Assembly (NCBI GenBank): GCA_038065775.1
Contig: JBBTQE010000052.1
Span: 1 to 13,496, forward strand
Direction: 5' to 3'
DNA: 13,496 nt
Source of the DNA: JBBTQE01 sp038065775
Lineage (GTDB): Bacteria > Patescibacteriota > Patescibacteriia > Magasanikbacterales > GWA2-37-8
The notes under the pieces were generated by a model that did not search any database, was not told the origin of the DNA, and was given only the letters and a program-made list of their open reading frames with translations. The position numbers and the translations under genes were made by a program. The stretch's first letter is position 1, and every line of letters starts with the position of its first letter. This document shows, piece by piece, positions 8,175 to 13,496 of the stretch.

Positions 8175-8189
8175 AGATTAAATTATTAA

Positions 8190-9233
8190 TCACAAGTTTA
8201 TTTCCGATGTTTTCAGTTCAAGCTCAATCTCTTTGCCGTTTCGCAAAACCTTTGTCTTGAAAGTTTTATTATTAAGAATATTATACCATAAATTTTCAGG
8301 TGTAACAACGCGGCCTTCAATCTCTAAAATCACATCGCCTTTTTTGATTAAATTTCCCTGATTTAAAACTTTCGCAACCATAAACCCGCCGATCTTTTCA
8401 TCTTGACGGATTATCGGCTGTTCGTCGCTAAACCACCCTTCAACAGCCAAAGACAAATAAGATATTGTTTTTTTAGACAAAACTTGAGGCATTACATTTG
8501 TAATATACGCGCTCGGAAGAAGCAGACCGCGGCCGGAAATTAAACCAACTATTCTGCCCTGATTATTAATCGCAATGGAACCCGGCGCAAACTGCTGGTC
8601 CAGTTCAAACGCAAGTATTGGAGACGCGTCCAAATGAGGCATTGAGATCGCGGAGTACTCGCGGTTTACGACTACCGCGTGGCGCCAATAGTCTTGATAA
8701 ACAAAAACATCGTCTAAATTCGCCAAATCATTTCCAAAACCAAAAATTTTAAACTGCCCGCTATCCAGTTTCAGATATAGGATGCCGGTGTATTTATCAA
8801 ACACGGCGGAAACCGGCTGAAAAACAGTGCCACTTGACGACAAGGCGTTCAAATTTTTAAAATCGCCCGCGTAAGACGGAAAATAGAGAGCGAGCCAGCC
8901 GTCAGATCCGATCACAAGAGCGTCTCCAATTTTTTTTGAAAGAGAATTGACCGCGCCGCTACCAATAGTCCCCCGATGAACGGACAATATCTTTGATACG
9001 GCTTCACTGGCCACACGATCTTCCAGCTGATCTTTTGAAAATCCCGGACGCGTGTATTGCGACACCCACGCGCTCGGTTCAACGCTCGGCCAAATCCACC
9101 CTAACATCATTGCCGACCCGCTCATTCCGGCTAAAATTCCAAACACGACAACAATCCCAAGAATTTTCATTCTATGCCATCTTTTATGATTTTCTATATC
9201 GCACGACTTTGGCGGCAAATGAGGAGGCAACAT
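8190..9233 (-). CDS. HtrA-like trypsin-fold protein with PDZ domain, triad lost
   Basis: 347 aa. Residues 23-49 are an N-terminal membrane anchor, about 75-255 a trypsin-like (HtrA/DegP) domain and about 270-345 a PDZ domain (GGFMVAKVLNQGNLIKKGDVILEIEG). The fold is recognisable from GDALVIGSDGWLAL (usually the strand before the His), TGILYLKL (usually TDLAVLKI) and APGSIAINNQGRIVGL (usually GNSGGPLVN...G.VVGI). The residues expected to be His, Asp and Ser are absent: no His follows the first motif, Asp is Gly in the second, and Ser is Pro in the third. So it probably does not cleave protein but binds peptides or C-termini through the PDZ domain, anchored on the outer face of the membrane. 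TGA, one base, then ATG links it to the gene before, so it is translationally coupled; GGAAG upstream is a weak SD. Confidence 0.8.
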   Translation of the reverse strand: MLPPHLPPKSCDIENHKRWHRMKILGIVVVFGILAGMSGSAMMLGWIWPSVEPSAWVSQYTRPGFSKDQLEDRVASEAVSKILSVHRGTIGSGAVNSLSKKIGDALVIGSDGWLALYFPSYAGDFKNLNALSSSGTVFQPVSAVFDKYTGILYLKLDSGQFKIFGFGNDLANLDDVFVYQDYWRHAVVVNREYSAISMPHLDASPILAFELDQQFAPGSIAINNQGRIVGLISGRGLLLPSAYITNVMPQVLSKKTISYLSLAVEGWFSDEQPIIRQDEKIGGFMVAKVLNQGNLIKKGDVILEIEGRVVTPENLWYNILNNKTFKTKVLRNGKEIELELKTSEINL

Positions 9234-9234
9234 A

Positions 9235-10026
9235 TCACTTCCATCTAACTATAAAAATTAAAAAAGTTAAAAGCAAAACAACGTTTGAACCCAGAAACAC
9301 GATTTGTTTTTTCCAATTAATGCCTTCCTGACTCAAATTAAACCGAGCCAGCAACCAGGTCATATACCAAAACCAAATTAACAACACGCTACTGACCAAA
9401 TGTCCCAGAGGCAAAATTTGCACAACCCAGACAAGTTCAAAAGTTAAAACAAACCAGGCGCCTACCCATTTCCAAAATCTTGGGCTGAACTCAATTCCAT
9501 ATTCGCGCCACCACCAACCGGCGATAATTGAAGATAAAAAAGCGGTTATAAAAATCCAAACCCAAACACTGACCGTGTAAGCAATTTGAAAAGAAGTTAT
9601 CGCGCCAACCGCCTGAAAAATTCCCGCCATGCCAATAACGCACATGATAAATTTCCATCGCAAATGCGGTTTCACGAAAGAAACAAACTGGACATTTGAC
9701 GCGGGCAAAATCCAAAAACTAAACGCGGAAAAGAAAATAAAAGTCGCGCCAAATAATTTCCAAGCCAAATCCCATTCAATAAACAGCAGATAAGACAAAA
9801 CTCCAAAACTTAAAAATAACAGGGAAACAAAATGCTTCAGCCTGCTTATCTCCGGCGTATGATAAACCAGACGCAAGGCAATCGCCCACAAAACCAGTCT
9901 AAAAAAAATCCACATGCCGATTACCAGCCAAGAGCTCGCTTGTTTTAGCCACCAAAGCAACGCTAAATTGGCAACACAATCCAAAACTGCGAGCAATTTT
10001 GGGTGGAGAGAAATATTCTTTAGCAT
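9235..10026 (-). CDS. polytopic membrane protein of unknown function
   Basis: 263 aa with about eight or nine hydrophobic segments (about 11-27, 33-52, 66-83, 88-106, 126-146, 148-170, 187-204, 207-227, 242-260), very rich in Trp, Phe and Leu and with few charges. No recognised transporter motif. It opens the minus-strand gene run and shares a 108-nt intergenic region with smpB. The start is taken as the ATG at 10026. An upstream in-frame TTG at 10050 would begin inside the -10 box of this gene's own promoter, so it is rejected. It is probably cotranscribed with the HtrA-like gene, one base past its stop. It may supply the membrane platform for that protein and the Wzz-like protein. Confidence 0.75.
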   Translation of the reverse strand: MLKNISLHPKLLAVLDCVANLALLWWLKQASSWLVIGMWIFFRLVLWAIALRLVYHTPEISRLKHFVSLLFLSFGVLSYLLFIEWDLAWKLFGATFIFFSAFSFWILPASNVQFVSFVKPHLRWKFIMCVIGMAGIFQAVGAITSFQIAYTVSVWVWIFITAFLSSIIAGWWWREYGIEFSPRFWKWVGAWFVLTFELVWVVQILPLGHLVSSVLLIWFWYMTWLLARFNLSQEGINWKKQIVFLGSNVVLLLTFLIFIVRWK

Positions 10027-10041
10027 ATTTGATACAGTTAG

Positions 10042-10070
10042 ATTATACAATAATTTTCATTGAAAAGCAA
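10042..10070 (-). promoter_or_regulatory. promoter of the minus-strand operon
   Basis: On the minus strand TTGCTT (10070-10065), a 17-nt spacer, then a perfect TATAAT (10047-10042). The predicted start is near 10035-10033, giving a leader of only 7-9 nt before the ATG at 10026. It drives the membrane-protein, HtrA-like, Wzz-like and probably the downstream genes. Confidence 0.7.
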
Positions 10071-10095
10071 CATAAATCCGATTCCCGGATTAAGA

Positions 10096-10124
10096 TTGAT
10101 AAATTTAACGATTAATGATATAAT
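10096..10124 (+). promoter_or_regulatory. smpB operon promoter
   Basis: TTGATA (10096-10101), a 17-nt spacer and a perfect TATAAT (10119-10124). The predicted start near 10131-10132 is 3-4 nt before the smpB ATG, so the transcript is essentially leaderless. It diverges from the minus-strand operon promoter 26 bp away. Confidence 0.8.
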
Positions 10125-10134
10125 CCAACTTAAT

Positions 10135-10575
10135 ATGTCTTTAGCTGAAAACAAAAAAGCGTTTTTTGACTATGAAATCCTTGAAAAATACGAGGCTGGT
10201 TTAGTGCTGACCGGACAAGAAGTCAAATCCGTAAAAAATGGGCAAGCGAATTTAAAAGGCTCTTACATAACATTCCACAACAAAAAACCGACAGTCATTG
10301 GCATGCACATCAGTAAATACAAGCCGGCGGGCAAACTTCCGGATTATGATCCGGTTCGCACCAGAGAGGTTTTGCTCAAAAAGAAAGAAATTGCTTATCT
10401 GCAAGGAAAATCGCAGGAACAAGGCTTGACAATAGTGCCATTAAAGGTGTATGCTAGTGGTCGTCTTGTTAAGATGGAAATTGGCGTTGGTCGCGGCAAA
10501 AAATCCTACGACAAACGCGAAGCGATTAAAAAAAGAGAGCTTAAAAGAGAATTGGAAAGAGCTGGCAAAGAATAA
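10135..10575 (+). CDS. smpB: SsrA-binding protein SmpB
   Basis: 146 aa, normal length for SmpB. It binds the tRNA-like domain of tmRNA and delivers it to stalled ribosomes for trans-translation. The N-terminus NKKAFFDYEILEKYEAGLVLTGQEVKS and the following NLKGSYI match the conserved OB-fold core. The C-terminal tail GRGKKSYDKREAIKKRELK is the basic decoding-centre tail. The start is placed at the ATG at 10135; a 25-residue upstream extension from 10060 would include the promoter and is not part of the conserved protein. The gene lies directly before its RNA partner ssrA, 9 nt downstream, and they are likely cotranscribed. There is no SD, consistent with leaderless initiation from the promoter just upstream. 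Identification is by conserved motifs and by adjacency to the tmRNA. Confidence 0.95.
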   Translation: MSLAENKKAFFDYEILEKYEAGLVLTGQEVKSVKNGQANLKGSYITFHNKKPTVIGMHISKYKPAGKLPDYDPVRTREVLLKKKEIAYLQGKSQEQGLTIVPLKVYASGRLVKMEIGVGRGKKSYDKREAIKKRELKRELERAGKE

Positions 10576-10584
10576 GCCACATAA

Positions 10585-10977
10585 GGGGGTGCCGGGCTTC
10601 GATAGAGGCTTGCGGCTAAACTGGCATGCCGAGGCGGCTTTTGGCCTCGTAAATAGCAGAAGCAAATATAATAAGTGCCAACTTGTTATCAAAAGTGAAG
10701 GTTGCGATGGCCAACTTGTTTGGTCAGAACGCTTTCGCTCCGGCAATGGCCTAAGGGTCTCTGCCCATCGCGCCGACAATACTCGATAGTCGGTTAGCGG
10801 TGTCACTCATCGAGCGTAGTTATACAGTTTCGCCGCGCGCTGTATGGCGAAGTTCAGCGGATAGTTCGCGAGATTTTAGTTCCCTTTTATCCCGCGAATG
10901 AAATACCAAGGGACACTAAGCATGTAGAAGGTTTAGTCAGAGCTATCTAGACGCGAGTTCAACTCTCGCCACCTCCA
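10585..10977 (+). ncRNA. ssrA: transfer-messenger RNA (tmRNA)
   Basis: One-piece tmRNA of about 393 nt. The acceptor stem pairs GGGGGTG (10585-10591) with CACCTCC (10970-10976), including a G3-U70 wobble, the alanine identity element. The T arm is GCGAG, loop TTCAACT, CTCGC (10953-10969). The discriminator is A977 and the CCA tail is not encoded (CGA follows). The 5' part (GGCCTCGTAAA and a GCCAAC resume site) closely resembles the known Thermus layout. The likely resume codon is GCC at 10677, 93 nt from the 5' end, and the frame ends at TAA 10752-10754, giving a 25-residue tag that ends APAMA. GCC at 10710 is the alternative start. The RNA lies 9 nt after smpB and 27 nt before infC, with no clear promoter of its own, so it is probably cut out of a longer transcript. 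Confidence 0.92.
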
Positions 10978-11004
10978 CGACGCAGGGCGTCACATAAATT
11001 ATTT

Positions 11005-11550
11005 ATGAGGATTTCCCGCAGAAAATTCAAACCGGAACCAAAAAAAATATTTTTTCATAATGAAGGAATTGCCGTTCCAGAAATTTTGGTTTTAGGAAGC
11101 AACGGAGAAAATTTGGGAGTTATGAAGACCGCGGAAGCCGTTCGGCTGGCACGAGAACAAGAAATGGATCTGGTGCTTATCAATCCAAAATCCGATCCTC
11201 CTGTGGCAAAAATCAACAACTTTGGACAATTCAGATACCAGCAGGAAAAAGAAGAGCGAAAAAAGCAGGCGCACGCTCATGTTACCGAAGTCAAAGGCGT
11301 CAGGCTTTCGCTCCGAATCGGAGTTCATGATTTGGAAATACGAAAAAACCAAGCGATGAAATTTTTAAACGGCGGAGACAAAGTAAAGATTGAAATTATT
11401 TTAAGAGGGAGAGAACTTCAGCAAAAACCTTTAGCCCGGGGAGTTGTTGAAAAATTTATGAAAGATTTAAACGCGGCTTTGCCTACTAGAATGGAGCAAG
11501 AAATAGAGTTCCAGCAAAACAAAATAACCGCGATTATCGCGAAAAAATAA
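11005..11550 (+). CDS. infC: translation initiation factor IF-3
   Basis: 181 aa. It binds the 30S subunit, keeps it from joining the 50S too early and checks start-codon/initiator tRNA pairing. The N-terminal domain has NEGIAVPEILVLGSNGENLGVMKTAEA and the C-terminal domain has VTEVKGVRLSLRIGVHDLEIRKNQAMKFLNGGDKVKI, both matching the family. It starts at ATG, not the rare AUU start used by many infC genes. No SD precedes it. It starts the infC-rpmI-rplT block and lies 27 nt after the tmRNA. No internal L20-binding leader is apparent, so if L20 represses this block the site is not visible. A small hairpin (GACGC/GCGTC, 10979-10991) fills most of the gap after the tmRNA. Confidence 0.95.
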   Translation: MRISRRKFKPEPKKIFFHNEGIAVPEILVLGSNGENLGVMKTAEAVRLAREQEMDLVLINPKSDPPVAKINNFGQFRYQQEKEERKKQAHAHVTEVKGVRLSLRIGVHDLEIRKNQAMKFLNGGDKVKIEIILRGRELQQKPLARGVVEKFMKDLNAALPTRMEQEIEFQQNKITAIIAKK

Positions 11551-11560
11551 TTTATACAGT

Positions 11561-11758
11561 ATGCCAAAAATGAAAACCCACAAAGCGACGGCAAAACGAT
11601 ACAAAGTTACCAAGACCGGCAAAATTATGAAGCGCACCTCCGGCCAAAATCATTTTAACGCGAGAGAAAACGGCAAAGTGGGCAGAAATAAAAAGTCGGA
11701 TGTGGTTGTAAGCCAAACATTGAGACAAAAGATGTTGGTGGCATTACCTAACTCGTAA
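11561..11758 (+). CDS. rpmI: 50S ribosomal protein L35
   Basis: 65 aa, the usual length. The N-terminus MPKMKTHKATAKRYKVTKTGK and the following KRTSGQNHF match L35, a basic protein of the large subunit that contacts 23S rRNA. It follows infC by 10 nt and precedes rplT by 9 nt, the standard order. No SD precedes its start. Confidence 0.95.
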   Translation: MPKMKTHKATAKRYKVTKTGKIMKRTSGQNHFNARENGKVGRNKKSDVVVSQTLRQKMLVALPNS

Positions 11759-11767
11759 TTTTTTTAT

Positions 11768-12112
11768 ATGGCAAGAATTAAAGGCGGCATTTTACACGCC
11801 AAAAGACGCAGAGGAATTCTAAAATACACAAAAGGTTTCCGCTGGGGCAGAAAATCAAAAATAAAAGTTGCCAAAACAGCGAAAATGAAAGCCGGCCAAT
11901 ACGCCTTTGTCGACAGAAGAATTAAAAAGAGAACCAACAGACGGCTCTGGCAATTAAAGATAAACGCGGCTGTGAGAGCGTACGGCTTGAGTTACAGCAG
12001 GCTTATTGACGGATTAAAGAAAAAAAGCATCGGGTTGGACAGAAAAATTCTGGCTAATTTGGCTCAAAATCATGAAGCGATATTTGCCAAAATTGTTGAG
12101 GCGGTAAAATAA
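11768..12112 (+). CDS. rplT: 50S ribosomal protein L20
   Basis: 114 aa, the usual length. MARIKGGILHAKRRRGILKYTKGFRWGRKS and NRRLWQLKINAAVRAYGLSYSRLI are typical L20 signatures. L20 is an early assembly protein that binds 23S rRNA and, in many bacteria, represses its own operon. It is the last gene of the block. No terminator directly follows; the strong hairpin at 12191-12275 is the first downstream. Confidence 0.95.
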   Translation: MARIKGGILHAKRRRGILKYTKGFRWGRKSKIKVAKTAKMKAGQYAFVDRRIKKRTNRRLWQLKINAAVRAYGLSYSRLIDGLKKKSIGLDRKILANLAQNHEAIFAKIVEAVK

Positions 12113-12138
12113 AAACTCGGCAAAGATAGCCGCTCCCC

Positions 12139-12166
12139 TTGACAAAAATCGAAAAATAAGTAATAT
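12139..12166 (+). promoter_or_regulatory. promoter upstream of the structured RNA
   Basis: TTGACA (12139-12144), a 16-nt spacer and TAATAT (12161-12166); TATAGT at 12164-12169 is the alternative -10. The predicted start is near 12173-12176. It would produce a short transcript ending at the terminator 12275. Confidence 0.6.
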
Positions 12167-12190
12167 AGTCTTGTAAAGACAACTCTTGAA

Positions 12191-12275
12191 GGCCCCGAAA
12201 GTGTTTGGTAGCAGGAGGAATCGTCCCCTCCTTCGATTCCTTTCCTATTACCAAACATTGTCGGGGTCTTTTTTT
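12191..12275 (+). terminator. long rod-like terminator hairpin, possible small RNA
   Basis: The outer stem pairs 12191-12198 (ggccccga) with 12261-12268, then 12201-12210 with 12249-12258 (10 bp), giving an almost continuous stem of about 20 bp. Inside, GGAATCG (12217-12223) pairs with CGATTCC (12234-12240), exposing a loop tcccctcctt. An alternative inner fold pairs AGGAGG (12213-12218) with CCTCCT (12227-12232). A run of seven T ends it. Alone it is a strong terminator for the smpB-rplT transcript; with the promoter at 12139 it could be a free RNA of about 100 nt. Confidence 0.7.
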
Positions 12276-12292
12276 GTACAAAAATTTTTCTA

Positions 12293-12321
12293 TTGACTTT
12301 CCGCTCGGGGTTTGATAAATA
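12293..12321 (+). promoter_or_regulatory. pyrF promoter
   Basis: TTGACT (12293-12298), a 17-nt spacer and TAAATA (12316-12321) preceded by an extended TGA. The predicted start is near 12328. The leader is about 60 nt and contains a strong SD. Confidence 0.55.
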
Positions 12322-12377
12322 TATAACAAAGCTTAGCCGCTCTGGCGAGCTGAACCATACCAATGACATGAAAGAAA

Positions 12378-12383
12378 GGGAGG
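12378..12383 (+). promoter_or_regulatory. Shine-Dalgarno site of pyrF
   Basis: AAAGGGAGG just upstream of the ATG at 12388, with a rather short 4-nt spacer after GGAGG. A mini frame of 7 codons starting at 12368 (MKEREAS) runs through the SD and stops at TGA overlapping the pyrF ATG (ATGA). It is probably incidental. Confidence 0.6.
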
Positions 12384-12387
12384 CCTC

Positions 12388-13089
12388 ATGAACGAGAAGA
12401 ACAACCCGATCGTGGTCGCGCTGGACGGCAAGAGCTGGGAAGAGATCCTGCCGGTTGTAAGCGCAATCTCCTCCACCGGGTGCATCCTCAAGGTCAACGA
12501 CCTGCTGTTCCTCGAAGGCATCGGCCGCCTTCTGCCGCGGCTGTCGGCCTACGGCTCGGTCATGGCCGACCTGAAGTGCCACGACATCCCCAACACGGTG
12601 GGGAACACCGTGAAGCGCCTGCGCGCCTGCCCGCCCTGGGCAGTGACCGTGCACGCGTCCGCCGGCGAGGAGGCGCTCAAGCAGGCTGTCAAGGCACTCG
12701 AGGGCACCCCCACGAAGGTGCTGGCAATCACGGTGCTCACCTCCATCGACGAGAAGACCTGCGGCGAGATCTACTGCCGCCCGCCGATGGATCAGGTGCT
12801 CGCGCTCGCCAGCATCGCGAAGCGGGCCGGGGTTCACGGCTTCGTCTGCTCCCCCGAGGAGGTCGGGAAGCTGAAGGAGTTGTACCCTGGGATGGAGTTC
12901 GTCATCCCGGGCATTCGTTCGCCTGGCAAGAACACGAACGATCAGAGGCGCATCGCGACGCCCAAGGCGGCGATGGAAGCGGGCGCCACCAAGCTCGTCA
13001 TGGGCCGGCAGATCCTCGACGCGCCGGATCCCGTCGGGGAGGTCAACAGGGTTCTGAAGGAGGAACTGGCCATCGACATCAACGTCTAG
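12388..13089 (+). CDS. pyrF: orotidine 5'-phosphate decarboxylase
   Basis: 233 aa, a normal length. It decarboxylates OMP to UMP, the last step of de novo pyrimidine synthesis, and acts as a cytosolic TIM-barrel dimer. Motifs in order: VALDGK (D13); K35 in LKVND, where the family usually has KVG; DLKCHDIPNTV with the catalytic Asp61-Lys63-Asp66; VTVHASAG; ITVLTS; VIPGIRSPG; and LVMGRQIL with the phosphate-binding Gly206-Arg207. All catalytic residues are present, so the enzyme should be active. Third codon positions are almost all G or C, sharply different from the AT-rich neighbours, and it has an SD. It stands alone with its own promoter; no other pyr gene is in view. The overlapping frames on both strands are shadows. 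The likely origin is transfer from a GC-rich donor or an expression class distinct from the backbone. Confidence 0.93.
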   Translation: MNEKNNPIVVALDGKSWEEILPVVSAISSTGCILKVNDLLFLEGIGRLLPRLSAYGSVMADLKCHDIPNTVGNTVKRLRACPPWAVTVHASAGEEALKQAVKALEGTPTKVLAITVLTSIDEKTCGEIYCRPPMDQVLALASIAKRAGVHGFVCSPEEVGKLKELYPGMEFVIPGIRSPGKNTNDQRRIATPKAAMEAGATKLVMGRQILDAPDPVGEVNRVLKEELAIDINV

Positions 13090-13090
13090 T

Positions 13091-13200
13091 CCCATCACCA
13101 CGATGGGTCTCCGCGATCAAGCGGACGAATAGGCGGTGCTACCATCCGACTACCTACTCGCTAACGCTCAAACTTTTGAGCGCTAACGAGTAGTCGGATG
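13091..13200 (+). other. string of hairpins downstream of pyrF
   Basis: Three stem-loops follow pyrF. CCCATC/GATGGG at 13091-13107 and TCCGC/GCGGA at 13110-13125 are short. A long imperfect hairpin spans 13143-13200: 11 bp CATCCGACTAC/GTAGTCGGATG, a 4-nt bulge, then an inner stem to a tiny loop, about 24 pairs in all. No T-run directly follows the long hairpin, so it is not itself an intrinsic terminator. It may protect the 3' end or mark an insertion boundary. Confidence 0.6.
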
Positions 13201-13205
13201 TATAA

Positions 13206-13240
13206 ATAAAAACTCCCACAATTTTGGTGGGGGTTTTTGT
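13206..13240 (+). terminator. pyrF terminator, possibly bidirectional
   Basis: ACTCCCAC (13212-13219) pairs with GTGGGGGT (13227-13234), 8 bp with one T-G pair, and a T-run follows. The A-run before the stem means the minus strand also has a T-run. Confidence 0.85.
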
Positions 13241-13274
13241 TTCTAAGCGTGGCGTATGCGACGAAAAATTTGTC

Positions 13275-13303
13275 TTGTGGCGTCAAACAAAATGGTCTAT
13301 AAT
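13275..13303 (+). promoter_or_regulatory. promoter of the last, partial gene
   Basis: TTGTGG (13275-13280), a 17-nt spacer and TATAAT (13298-13303). A second perfect TATAAT at 13309-13314 has no good -35 but would give a leader of about 10 nt. Either serves the gene at 13331. Confidence 0.5.
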
Positions 13304-13330
13304 ATCACTATAATCTATCTGTAAATTTAT

Positions 13331-13496
13331 ATGGAGCAAAACAAAAAAAGAATGCCAATATATGTAATATTTTTTATTGTGGTAGTGACATACGGCATCG
13401 TAGTTTTTGCCGGATGGATAATTGGCGGAATAATCGGAATTATATTGTTGGGTTTGATATCTTTATTATTTGCGATTCTTAGACGCTTCGTAAAAC
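13331..13496 (+). CDS. small membrane protein, cut by window end
   Basis: 55 codons are visible and the frame is open at the edge. A basic N-terminus (MEQNKKR) precedes two hydrophobic helices, about 9-27 (PIYVIFFIVVVTYGIVVF) and 29-50 (WIIGGIIGIILLGLISLLF), then RRFVK. No motif allows a function call. AT-rich codons and the absence of an SD match the backbone genes. A TATAAT promoter lies just upstream and a terminator separates it from pyrF, so it starts a new transcription unit. Confidence 0.6.
   Translation, partial: MEQNKKRMPIYVIFFIVVVTYGIVVFAGWIIGGIIGIILLGLISLLFAILRRFVK

Noticed and set aside
10060..10134. N-terminal extension of smpB from an ATG at 10060
   Set aside because: It would include the -35 and -10 boxes, and the extension is absent from the SmpB family.
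10441..10806. Open frames across the smpB end and tmRNA (10451-10789 plus; 10441-10806 minus)
   Set aside because: They cover the tmRNA. The plus frame is a different frame from the tag and has no protein-like conservation.
12070..13193. Open frames overlapping pyrF (12070-13101 minus; 12480-13193 plus; 12549-12746 minus)
   Set aside because: They are shadows of the GC-rich pyrF; its frame carries all OMP decarboxylase motifs.
13143..13200. Integron attC-like recombination site in the long hairpin downstream of pyrF
   Set aside because: The CGCTAAC segments do not fit the RYYYAAC/GTTRRRY core pairs, and no integrase or cassette array is visible.
1..13496. CRISPR array, tRNA or rRNA genes, IS transposase
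   Set aside because: No regularly spaced direct repeats, no cloverleaf other than the tmRNA acceptor domain, and no transposase motif were seen on either strand.

Overview
The window looks like a fragment of a Patescibacteria (CPR) genome, probably Parcubacteria-like. Most genes are AT-rich and tightly packed, they almost all lack a Shine-Dalgarno (SD) sequence, and several are uncharacterised membrane proteins of the kind common in that group. The lineage is inferred from gene style and content; no marker tree was possible.

Layout, left to right. (1) 1-1241: a GC-rich minus-strand gene (82-822) for a single-pass membrane protein with proline-rich linkers. It has a strong SD and a 385-nt leader packed with hairpins, including an internal terminator and two leader segments that can pair with each other. 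Its promoter is at 1213-1241. (2) 1280-10070: an AT-rich minus-strand gene run transcribed away from smpB. In transcription order it encodes a polytopic membrane protein, an HtrA-like protein with a PDZ domain that has lost its catalytic triad, a Wzz-like two-TM protein, a small protein resembling DUF5663, a 68-aa charged protein, and a 1,827-residue coiled-coil protein. It ends at a terminator at 1280-1309. A 370-bp stretch bounded by nested inverted repeats (6835-7204) encloses the 68-aa gene. (3) 10096-12275: a plus-strand translation cluster smpB - ssrA (tmRNA) - infC - rpmI - rplT, started by a consensus promoter that leaves smpB almost leaderless. The tmRNA sits 9 nt after smpB and 27 nt before infC. 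(4) 12139-13240: a short structured RNA with a terminator, then a second promoter and a GC-rich, SD-bearing pyrF followed by hairpins and another terminator. (5) 13275-end: a promoter and the start of a small AT-rich membrane-protein gene cut by the window edge.

Two gene populations are interleaved. The AT-rich backbone genes start without an SD. The two GC-rich genes (82-822 and pyrF) have near-saturated G/C third positions, good SDs, their own promoters and unusually structured flanking RNA. The smpB-ssrA-infC-rpmI-rplT block joins ribosome rescue to initiation and large-subunit assembly. The opposite operon suggests an envelope-associated complex, but its function cannot be read from the sequence. 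The least explained features are the structured, self-complementary leader at 823-1206, the rod-like RNA at 12191-12275 that exposes a CCUCC loop, and the unusually long tmRNA tag.
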